DNA of 14,349 nucleotides, from positions 1 to 14,349 of the forward strand of contig JANXTQ010000149.1 of the NCBI GenBank assembly GCA_025352305.1, given 5' to 3'. A program made the translations under genes and the position numbers. Origin of the DNA: Actinomycetes bacterium. Lineage in GTDB: Bacteria > Actinomycetota > Acidimicrobiia > Acidimicrobiales > RAAP-2. Positions 7,538 to 13,839 of the stretch are shown piece by piece. The notes beneath the pieces are model-generated. The model saw only the letters and a list, made by a program, of their open reading frames with translations. It made no database searches and had not been told where the DNA came from. How positions within the stretch are numbered: position 1 is the first letter of the stretch; the number at the start of each line of letters is the position of its first letter.

Positions 7538-8671
7538 TCAGGACCTTAGAACAGCGGGCACGTTTATCAAAACGTCGCCCAGTCGAGACAGTCCCGCCAA
7601 CTCGCTGATTTCGCCGTCGAGCGTGGGAATGGGATACAACGCGACACTGCCTCTTGCTAGTTCAATAGTTTGACTCACCTCTTTACGTGCGAGCGTGCTC
7701 CACGACGTGGCGTTGTCGACGAGAGCGTCTCGCACGCGACCGAGCGACTGATCGTCCACGCCCAACTCGCCGGCGAGTTCCGTCAGGTCCGCGCTGGACA
7801 GCGCAGTGACTGCTGCGGCGAGATCCGGGTTTGAGATGCTGGACGGCAACACGCGATTCAGAATCCATCCGCGCACGTGCAACTTGCGCCGTTCCAGTTC
7901 TTCTACAAAAAATGACGCCTCACTGACCGGCACGGCCTCCAACGTGGACACCACGACGAACGACGTACTTTCTTCGCCCAAGAGACGCTCGACCATGCGA
8001 GCGCGCTCAACGAAACCTGCGTACATCGTGTTGAGCAATAAAAAGAACTCCGTAATGTCGCTCACGAAAGGGCCACCGAGGATTCGATCGGCAATCGAAT
8101 TGAACGGTTTGGCGGCGAGACCCATAACGCCGCCCTTGGCGGGCGCAATCAACCAACGAAGAAGACGCGAGGAGAAAAAGTCCGCCATGCGGCTCGGAGC
8201 GTCGAGAAAGTCCAAGGCATTTCGAGTGGGCGGCGTATCGACGACAATGAGATCGTAGAGTCCCATATCGACAAACTCGTGTAGGCGTTCCATCGCGATG
8301 TAGTCGTGGCTCTGGATAAATCGGCCGGTGATGTTCTGATACAACGTGTTATCGAGAATCCGCTGCGTCGTGGCGGCGTCGGGCGCATGGGCTCGAATGA
8401 GTGCGTCCCAACTCGCCTTGGTGTCGAGCATTGCGACCGACAACTGACCCGGACCGTCCAACTCAACCCGCGAGGCGTCATTGCCAATTCCACTGAGACC
8501 GAGCGCGTCAGCGAGTCGGCGAGCGGGATCGACGGTAACAACCAGTACCCGTCGATCACTGGAGCGTGCAATAGCAAGTCCCAACGCCGCGGCACAGGTT
8601 GTCTTTCCAATACCGCCCGGTCCGCACGTGATAATGATTTTTGACTTTCGAGCAACGTCGGAGAGGTTCAC
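7538..8671 (-). CDS. ArsA/Get3-like ATPase, second subunit (BagB-like)
   Basis: A 377-residue P-loop ATPase of the ArsA/Get3 (SIMIBI) class. Walker A is CGPGGIGKTT (16-25); switch I begins VDPARRLADALG (47-58), Walker B/switch II is VVDTPPTRNALDFLDAP (143-159), and NRV at 272-274 contacts the base. The position that carries the signature intersubunit Lys in ArsA and Get3 (G-K-G-G-x-G-K) is Pro18 here. The start is a GTG inside a four-base overlap (GTGA) with the preceding ATPase gene, so the pair is made together and probably forms a heterodimer like Mycobacterium Rv3679-Rv3680 (BagA-BagB). There are no arsenite-binding Cys clusters, so arsenite export is unlikely. A soluble role in metabolic or stress tolerance is inferred from the Mycobacterium pair. 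Confidence 0.88.
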   Translation of the reverse strand: MNLSDVARKSKIIITCGPGGIGKTTCAAALGLAIARSSDRRVLVVTVDPARRLADALGLSGIGNDASRVELDGPGQLSVAMLDTKASWDALIRAHAPDAATTQRILDNTLYQNITGRFIQSHDYIAMERLHEFVDMGLYDLIVVDTPPTRNALDFLDAPSRMADFFSSRLLRWLIAPAKGGVMGLAAKPFNSIADRILGGPFVSDITEFFLLLNTMYAGFVERARMVERLLGEESTSFVVVSTLEAVPVSEASFFVEELERRKLHVRGWILNRVLPSSISNPDLAAAVTALSSADLTELAGELGVDDQSLGRVRDALVDNATSWSTLARKEVSQTIELARGSVALYPIPTLDGEISELAGLSRLGDVLINVPAVLRS

Positions 8672-9606
8672 GCGATCTCCTCAGCGAGAGAACTCGCGAC
8701 GTGCGACACAATGCTGTGCGGCGAGCTCACGTCAAAGAGAAACGGTTGAATGACCACGGGCATGTCACTGGGTAGCCCGGCGCGCAAAACCTCGAGGTGC
8801 CTACTGGCCACGGCGCGTCGCTCACCGGCCAACGTCGCCGCGTCAAAGAGCCCGTCGAGATGTGATGAGTTAAACGGCGCGTGGCGACTGGCCGCTAATC
8901 GCTGCACGAGTGCGGCGTCGCGAGCAACGAACAGATCAGCGAGTACCCGATTAACAATGATCGTGGCCACGTGAGTTGTGGTGTCGGAACGGATCGCCCC
9001 AAGTAACTCCAACGTCTCATTGACCGGCATCTCTTCGGCCGTCGTCACGACCACGACGCCCGTGGTCTGTTCGTCGGACAGCATTGAAAGCATCCAGTCC
9101 GACTGGGACCTAATCATTCCCACTCGCACTAACTGTTGGATTGCTTGGGGGGCCGCGAGGTAACCAGTGATGTGACCGGTTGAAGGAGAGTCCACCACGA
9201 CGGTGTCGTAGCGGCGTTCTCGCACTTCGTAACAGACCTTGCCAATCGTGAGGATTTCACGAACTCCGGGTGCCGCAGTCGCCACAAAATCAAACGCCGC
9301 CGCAACGGGTCCAATCCGTCCGACGATGGGCAGCTTCAAATAGATGCGCAAGTACTCACGTAGTGCGGCTTCGGTGTCCATCGCCATCAAACTGAGCTTC
9401 GCGTTTACTCGAGTGGGCTGAAACTTAAGCGGGGGCACGGAAAAAACGTCGGCGAGATCACGACGCTCGTCAATGCTGCAGAGCAATACGCTGCGTCCTT
9501 CGTCGGAGAGGGCCTTAGCTAATCCCGCGGCGATCGTGGTCTTGCCAACTCCGCCCTTGCCAGTGACAAAAATCAGCCGGCGATCACGCAGCGGGGCGAC
9601 ACCCAC
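8668..9606 (-). CDS. ArsA/Get3-like ATPase, first subunit (BagA-like)
   Basis: A 312-residue ATPase of the same family as its downstream partner, but with the canonical deviant Walker A: GKGGVGKTT (16-24) keeps the signature Lys17. Switch I reads SIDERRDLADVF (44-55), Walker B/switch II DSPSTGHITGYLAAP (139-153), and VNRV (218-221) is the base-contact strand. DSPSTGH in place of DTxPTGH is a feature I associate with the Rv3679-type subunit. The GTG start at 9606 is the first start codon after the DUF3107 stop, which lies in the same frame only one codon upstream (TAA CGC GTG). No ribosome site is obvious, so reinitiation after DUF3107 is likely. The 3' end overlaps the partner gene by four bases. 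An ArsA arsenite pump is unlikely: there is no arsB and no arsR. Confidence 0.88.
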   Translation of the reverse strand: MGVAPLRDRRLIFVTGKGGVGKTTIAAGLAKALSDEGRSVLLCSIDERRDLADVFSVPPLKFQPTRVNAKLSLMAMDTEAALREYLRIYLKLPIVGRIGPVAAAFDFVATAAPGVREILTIGKVCYEVRERRYDTVVVDSPSTGHITGYLAAPQAIQQLVRVGMIRSQSDWMLSMLSDEQTTGVVVVTTAEEMPVNETLELLGAIRSDTTTHVATIIVNRVLADLFVARDAALVQRLAASRHAPFNSSHLDGLFDAATLAGERRAVASRHLEVLRAGLPSDMPVVIQPFLFDVSSPHSIVSHVASSLAEEIA

Positions 9607-9609
9607 GCG

Positions 9610-9843
9610 TTAGTTTGCGCCGAAACCGACGCGACGCTCACTGTTCGGCGCACCGAAATCTACGTAAGCGACGCGCGCGGCTGGGATGCCGACCTTGCGA
9701 CCTTTGCGATCGGTGAGCCACAGAATTTTGTCGCCACTGAGAGCTGCCTCGACCTGTGCGGTGACGGCGTCACGATCGGCGTCGTCAGCGAGATCGAGTT
9801 CCATCTCCTTCATTGACTGCACGATTCCAATTCGAATCTCCAC
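9610..9843 (-). CDS. DUF3107 family protein
   Basis: A 77-residue protein matching DUF3107, a small actinobacterial family (TB9.4-like) of unknown function. Marks are MEIRIGIVQSMKEMELDL at the start, the middle LWLTDRKGRKVGIPAARVAY and the end RRVGFG. The start is GTG at 9843, because AAGGAG (9854-9849) stands five bases upstream and the family begins at this point; a reading that starts as far out as 9972 would run into the divergent gene and adds sequence unlike the family. This gene heads the operon of two Bag-like ATPases, a PHP phosphatase and a PdtaS-like kinase. The spacing to the first ATPase is three bases. Confidence 0.85.
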   Translation of the reverse strand: MEIRIGIVQSMKEMELDLADDADRDAVTAQVEAALSGDKILWLTDRKGRKVGIPAARVAYVDFGAPNSERRVGFGAN

Positions 9844-9848
9844 GACAA

Positions 9849-9854
9849 CTCCTT
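9849..9854 (-). promoter_or_regulatory. Ribosome binding site fixing the DUF3107 start
   Basis: AAGGAG on the minus strand, five bases before the GTG at 9843. It supports a 77-residue protein instead of the 120-residue reading that begins at 9972. Confidence 0.7.
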
Positions 9855-9895
9855 CAGCGTTATGAATCAAGACCATGTTACGGGAGTGCGACAAG

Positions 9896-11056
9896 ATGGT
9901 TGACGTGAGCAGCGAAATCTCCAATGAACGACATCGCCAATGGGCGGCGACAATGGAGGGATTTTCGGGCAAAGACGACGAAGTTACGGTGGCTCACTCG
10001 GACTCCACGGCGCGAGTGAGCCCCACGGGTGGGGCGTCCACGCGGGTGCTGTTGACCCGAGAAAAACTGGACGCCGCCCGCGAAGCGGTTCTCGCGCCGG
10101 AAGCAACCCGGTCGCTCGGTGCGGGAAACCGCGACATTGAGGAAGAGCCGGACGAATTTCGAAGTTGCTTTGAACGCGATCGCGACCGGATCTTGCACTC
10201 GAGTTCCTTTCGCCGACTAGCGGGCAAGACGCAAGTATTTATTTTTCCTGATGATCATCAGCGCACTCGGCTCACTCACGCTCTCGAAGTGGCCCAAGTA
10301 GCGACCAGCGTGGCTCGAGCGGTCGGCCTCAACGTCGCGCTCACCGAAGCAATTGCCATAGGACACGACTGTGGTCACGGGCCGGGGGGCCACGCCAGCG
10401 AAGACGCTCTCGATCCGTATGTGACGGGGGGATTTAACCACGCACTCTGGGGAGCCGAGGTCGCGCTCAGCTCGCTGAACTTGTGTCGCGAAACGCTCGA
10501 CGGGATTGCCAATCACTCATGGTCTCGACCCGCTCCGAGTACGCCGGAGGGAGAACTCGTTAGTTGGGCGGACCGAATTGCCTACGTGTGTCACGACTTT
10601 GAAGACGCGTTGTCGGCGGGAATCGTCACCGAAGACCAACTACCCCCACTGGTGCGCGAGCGATGCGGAACCAAACGCAGCCAGCAACTGGGGTCATTTA
10701 TTCACGCCATGATCAACACCATCGGCGCGACCGGCATCATTGGAATGGACGCAGCGCACGCGAGCGCTCTCGCGAGCTTTCGTTCCTTCAACTACGACAC
10801 GATCTATCTTCGCCGCGAGTCCACCGAACAGGCTCGAGCCGTCATTTCGATGTTGCGTGCACTCGTCGAACATTTTGCGAGTAACCCGTGGCTCATCGCC
10901 GATAACGCGCAGCACGCCCGAGATCTGAGCGACACCGACGCGCTGCACGAAGCCGTGGCGTATGTAGCGGGAATGACCGACCGCTTTGCGTGTCGAACGG
11001 CACTAAGCCAATTGCACTGGCCCGAGGAGCAACTTCCCCAGGGAATCGACCGCTAA
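9896..11056 (+). CDS. dGTPase-like HD-domain phosphohydrolase
   Basis: A 386-residue protein of the deoxyguanosinetriphosphate triphosphohydrolase-like family, which removes triphosphate from dNTPs. With the start used here, the family signature FERDRDRILHSSSFRRLAGKTQ covers about residues 92-113, the metal ligands are His128 (THALEVAQ), His157-Asp158 (GHDCGHGPGGH) and Asp226 (WADRIAYVCHD), and GIANHSWSRP precedes the last. I chose ATG 9896 (GGGAG nine bases upstream). ATG 9875 is also open, and GTG 10046 gives 336 residues beginning MLLTREKLDAAREAVLAP, which fits the family N-terminus best. If GTG 10046 is right, 9844-10045 is a regulatory region containing two inverted repeats. The gene ends tail to tail with the SDR gene, stops overlapping by four bases. 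Family firm, start uncertain. Confidence 0.83.
   Translation: MVDVSSEISNERHRQWAATMEGFSGKDDEVTVAHSDSTARVSPTGGASTRVLLTREKLDAAREAVLAPEATRSLGAGNRDIEEEPDEFRSCFERDRDRILHSSSFRRLAGKTQVFIFPDDHQRTRLTHALEVAQVATSVARAVGLNVALTEAIAIGHDCGHGPGGHASEDALDPYVTGGFNHALWGAEVALSSLNLCRETLDGIANHSWSRPAPSTPEGELVSWADRIAYVCHDFEDALSAGIVTEDQLPPLVRERCGTKRSQQLGSFIHAMINTIGATGIIGMDAAHASALASFRSFNYDTIYLRRESTEQARAVISMLRALVEHFASNPWLIADNAQHARDLSDTDALHEAVAYVAGMTDRFACRTALSQLHWPEEQLPQGIDR
9991..10022. repeat. Perfect 10-bp inverted repeat, 12-base spacer
   Basis: GGCTCACTCG (9991-10000) and its exact reverse complement CGAGTGAGCC (10013-10022) are separated by 12 bases. Half-site centres are 22 bases apart, about two helical turns, which suits either a dimeric operator or an RNA hairpin. 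It lies inside the first codons of the HD gene, or in its leader if that gene starts at GTG 10046. Confidence 0.6.
10021..10034. repeat. CCCCAC/GTGGGG inverted repeat next to the first
   Basis: CCCCAC (10021-10026) and GTGGGG (10029-10034) can form a 5-bp GC-only stem with a 4-base loop. Its left arm shares two bases with the right arm of the preceding inverted repeat, and the right arm contains a purine-rich stretch 11 bases before GTG 10046. Confidence 0.45.
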
Positions 11057-11898
11057 CCCTTCGCCGCCTTTTCCAAATTGACGCGCGTAGGTACGCCACT
11101 GCGCATCCATTCAGCGCGCATTTCGGTGGTTCGAATCGCGGAACGTTCGTGGGTAAGAATCCAGAACTTGTTTGATCGAACCGCATTTTCGACGGCCGAA
11201 CCCACGATCTCTGGCTCAATTCCCATCATGACGGCGCTCGCACCGGCCTCCGCGTTGGGGTCGCTGCGCGCGGTGCCGGTGAGTTCTCGCAACTCGTCGG
11301 GCATGTTTCGTAACGCTTCAAAAATTCGCGTCTTCACAAATCCGGGGCACAGAACCGAGACGCCGACGTTGCTCTCGCGTTGTTGCAACTCGTGATAGAG
11401 CGCTTCACAGATTCCCACCACCGCAAATTTGCTGGCGCAGTATGGCCCCATGCCCGGGACTCCGCCAAGACCCGCCAGTGACGCCGTAGAAATGATGTGG
11501 CCCTCGTTCTGTTCCAGCAACAACGGCATAAAGGCGTTAATGCCGTTAACCACGCCGTCCACGTTGACCGCCATGACCCAGTCCCACATGGCCTTGGGTG
11601 TTCCGATCGTTGAACCGCCGCCCACGCCCGCATTGTTAAAAACAATGTGGACCGCGCCAAACTCATCGAGGGCTCCGTCGCGCAGGCTCATCACGTCGGA
11701 TTCGCTGCTCACGTCACACGTAATTCCAATCACCGAAGCGCCGGTGTCACGCAGTTGAGAGACGGCTTGTTCGAGTGGTCCGGATTCAATGTCGCCGATG
11801 ACGATGTTTGCCCCAGAACTAGCGAACTGACGCGCGGTCGCAAAGCCGATGCCGCTTGCTCCCCCGGTAATGACTGCAGTTTTTCCGTCAATGTTCAT
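11053..11898 (-). CDS. Short-chain dehydrogenase/reductase (classical SDR)
   Basis: A 281-residue classical SDR oxidoreductase. The cofactor motif TGGASGIG is at 11-18, Asp36 (IGDIE) at the end of the second strand favours NAD over NADP, and CDV (61-63) and NNAG (88-91) are present. The catalytic set is complete: Asn112, Ser140 (STAS), Tyr153 and Lys157 (YCASK). CPGFVKT (184-190) follows the active site. The C-terminal 80 residues shape the substrate pocket and do not identify the substrate. It starts at ATG 11898 with AGGGGG six bases upstream, 40 bases after the mrp stop on the same strand, so co-transcription is possible. Its stop overlaps that of the HD gene. Confidence 0.92.
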   Translation of the reverse strand: MNIDGKTAVITGGASGIGFATARQFASSGANIVIGDIESGPLEQAVSQLRDTGASVIGITCDVSSESDVMSLRDGALDEFGAVHIVFNNAGVGGGSTIGTPKAMWDWVMAVNVDGVVNGINAFMPLLLEQNEGHIISTASLAGLGGVPGMGPYCASKFAVVGICEALYHELQQRESNVGVSVLCPGFVKTRIFEALRNMPDELRELTGTARSDPNAEAGASAVMMGIEPEIVGSAVENAVRSNKFWILTHERSAIRTTEMRAEWMRSGVPTRVNLEKAAKG

Positions 11899-11938
11899 GG
11901 AGAGCCCCCTGTTGCGTGCGCCCCATACTGCCAGATCG

Positions 11939-13054
11939 TTAGACCAGCTTCAGTTCCTGTCGATACACGCGTGCGGCGCCTTGAGCCACGATTTTGGCGG
12001 CCAACTCACTAAACGCACGTCCAATCATTCCGTCGGGATCCTCGACCATGACGGGGCGACCAACGTCTCCGCCTTCGCGCAGACGCGGCTCCAGTGGAAT
12101 CTGCGCCAACAGGGGAATTCCGAGTTCACTCGATAGTCGTTCGCCGCCGCCACTGCCAAAAATCTCGTAGCGCTTGTCGTCGTCACCAATGAAGTAACTC
12201 ATGTTTTCAATGACGCCGCGTACTGCGAGTTTGAGCTTGCGCGCCGCGTACGCCGATCGTTGTGCGACTCGTTGGGCCGCCGCTTGAGGGGTCGTCACCA
12301 CGTACATTTCAATTCGGGGCAACACTTCGGAAAGAGTGAGGGCCACGTCTCCCGTGCCGGGCGGCATATCAATCAACAGGAAATCGGGTTCGTCCCACCA
12401 CGCTTCAGTGACCAGCTGTTCAATTGCTTTGTGCAACATCGGGCCGCGCCAAATAACCGGCTGTTCGTCGGGAACGAAATAGCCCATAGACAAGCATCGA
12501 ACTCCGTGCGCCAAAGTCGGAATGACCGTGTCACCCAGGATGATGGGATCGTTCGTCGCACCGAGCATTTTGGGCAAACTGAATCCGTACACGTCGGCGT
12601 CGAGCACACCGACATCGAGACCGCGACGAGCGAGCGCTATCGCGAGATTGACGGTCACGGAAGATTTTCCGACTCCGCCTTTACCCGAGGAGATTCCGAG
12701 AACCCTCGTGCGACTCAACTTGTCCAAAAAACGCGGCGCGGCATCTGCTGAGTGCTCGTGCAGACCCGGTCCCGGGTCACCGGCCATTGCGGAGCGCAGA
12801 TAGTGGCGCAGCGCTAAACGTTCTTCGTCGTTCATCGAGCGCGTCATGATCGTTGAACCCGGCACTGCCTCAACGATGAGTTCGCTAATTCTTTCTAGGT
12901 GCGGCCACTCTAAGAAGGGCAGAGCGAGTTGGACGTGCAGCGATCCCGAGCGCTCCTCGATTGAGCCCACAAAGCCCAACTCACCAATGGGTCGTACTAA
13001 TTGGGGATCGATAACGGCGTGAATCGCCTCAACAAATTGGGCGTTAGCGGGCAC
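11939..13054 (-). CDS. mrp: Mrp/ApbC-type Fe-S carrier P-loop ATPase
   Basis: A 371-residue Mrp/NBP35-family protein, implicated in Fe-S cluster carriage and insertion. The N-terminal MIP18/DUF59-like domain (about 5-70: IDPQLVRPIGELGFV, HVQLALPF) is followed by the ATPase: GKGGVGKSS (124-132), LDADVYGFSLPKML (151-164), IDMPPGTGDVALTLSE (228-243), VVTTPQAAA and IFGSGGG (298-304). The CXXC that usually follows NMSYF in bacterial Mrp is absent; the stretch there reads FIGDDDKRYE (288-297). I recall the same lack in mycobacterial Mrp. The start chosen is GTG 13054 with AAGGA seven bases upstream; a TTG reading from 13135 would run into the divergent regulator and adds an unrelated basic segment. 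It is divergent from a SufR-like regulator, a probable controller. Confidence 0.92.
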   Translation of the reverse strand: MPANAQFVEAIHAVIDPQLVRPIGELGFVGSIEERSGSLHVQLALPFLEWPHLERISELIVEAVPGSTIMTRSMNDEERLALRHYLRSAMAGDPGPGLHEHSADAAPRFLDKLSRTRVLGISSGKGGVGKSSVTVNLAIALARRGLDVGVLDADVYGFSLPKMLGATNDPIILGDTVIPTLAHGVRCLSMGYFVPDEQPVIWRGPMLHKAIEQLVTEAWWDEPDFLLIDMPPGTGDVALTLSEVLPRIEMYVVTTPQAAAQRVAQRSAYAARKLKLAVRGVIENMSYFIGDDDKRYEIFGSGGGERLSSELGIPLLAQIPLEPRLREGGDVGRPVMVEDPDGMIGRAFSELAAKIVAQGAARVYRQELKLV

Positions 13055-13113
13055 TGCCACTTCCTTAACTCGTGAAGCGCCAAGGCTACCGGCGACGCTC
13101 AAGCATCGGCCCG

Positions 13114-13119
13114 TACACT
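13114..13119 (+). promoter_or_regulatory. Extended -10-like box for a leaderless regulator transcript
   Basis: TACACT (TAnnnT form) ends six bases before the GTG of the SufR-like gene, the spacing typical of actinobacterial leaderless transcripts in which the start codon is the first transcribed codon. No ribosome site precedes the GTG, and no good -35 box is visible, with GGCGAC at the expected place. Confidence 0.5.
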
Positions 13120-13125
13120 TACGAC

Positions 13126-13839
13126 GTGTCGACAACCCGTTCGCCCGTTGATCTCAATGCGGCCGACTTCACCGCCAAAGTCGCGGGACTAGTCAACTCT
13201 TTTGGAGATCCCACCCGTCGCGCGCTCTACCTTTTTCTCCGAGAGAACCCCGGTGCGACGGCCAACGACTTGGCCGATCACTGCAAAGTGCACGCCAACG
13301 TCATTCGGCACCATCTCGAACGGCTCATTTCTTCGGGCTACGTGACCAGTGACGAACTGCGCCGAAGTGGCGTCGGCCGTCCGTCCAAGGTGTACCGCGT
13401 GGTTGATGAGGACCTCAACTTGGACGGATCACCCCGCCGTGATGCGCTCTTAGTGGCCCTGTTGGAGCGCGCACTCGAGATGTTGGGTCCCGAAAAAACA
13501 GAACAGATGGCCCTCGAAGTTGGCCAACGATACGGCCGAGAGTTGGCTCAGTCGATTACACCTACGGATTCCACGCGTTCCGCGCGCGCGGCAATGGCCG
13601 CGGTCGCTGACGTTCTGACGGCACATGGATTCGCCGCTCGGGCCGAAGAGAACGGAAGCCAGACTTCAGTGGTTTCGGAAAGTTGTCCCTTCGGCAACGC
13701 AGCGACTCATCATCCGGTTCTGTGCGGAGTGGACCGAGGGCTCGTCACCGGAATCCTCGAGGGCCTGGGGGCATCGAGCACCAACGTGACGCTGTCATCG
13801 AAAGCTCGCGGCGACGAGTTCTGTCGCGCCACTGCCTAG
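13126..13839 (+). CDS. SufR-like winged-helix Fe-S regulator (ArsR-type HTH)
   Basis: A 237-residue transcription factor. The winged helix-turn-helix spans about 25-95: FGDPTRRALYLFLREN, the recognition region KVHANVIRHHLERLISSGYV, and the wing with GVGRPSKVYRV. The C-terminal half carries SCPFGNAATHHPVLCG, with Cys187 and Cys200 thirteen residues apart and His195/His196 between, plus Cys233 in the final EFCRATA. That layout resembles SufR, a repressor of Fe-S assembly genes that holds a cluster on three such Cys. The start is GTG 13126, judged leaderless; an ATG reading from 13072 adds 18 residues lying across the divergent promoter. Control of the divergent mrp gene, and of itself, is the natural inference. 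The fold is firm and cluster binding probable. Confidence 0.85.
   Translation: MSTTRSPVDLNAADFTAKVAGLVNSFGDPTRRALYLFLRENPGATANDLADHCKVHANVIRHHLERLISSGYVTSDELRRSGVGRPSKVYRVVDEDLNLDGSPRRDALLVALLERALEMLGPEKTEQMALEVGQRYGRELAQSITPTDSTRSARAAMAAVADVLTAHGFAARAEENGSQTSVVSESCPFGNAATHHPVLCGVDRGLVTGILEGLGASSTNVTLSSKARGDEFCRATA

Noticed and set aside
7538..9606. Arsenite-pump ATPase (ArsA) of an ars operon
   Set aside because: There is no arsB, arsC or arsR nearby and no arsenite-binding Cys cluster; the split two-gene form fits the Bag-type pair.
9844..9972. Upstream extension of the DUF3107 gene
   Set aside because: The family begins at the GTG at 9843, which has AAGGAG just upstream; the extension overlaps the divergent HD gene.
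13055..13135. TTG-started extension of mrp
   Set aside because: The added residues are basic and unlike Mrp, it overlaps the regulator start, and a GTG with a good ribosome site lies at 13054.
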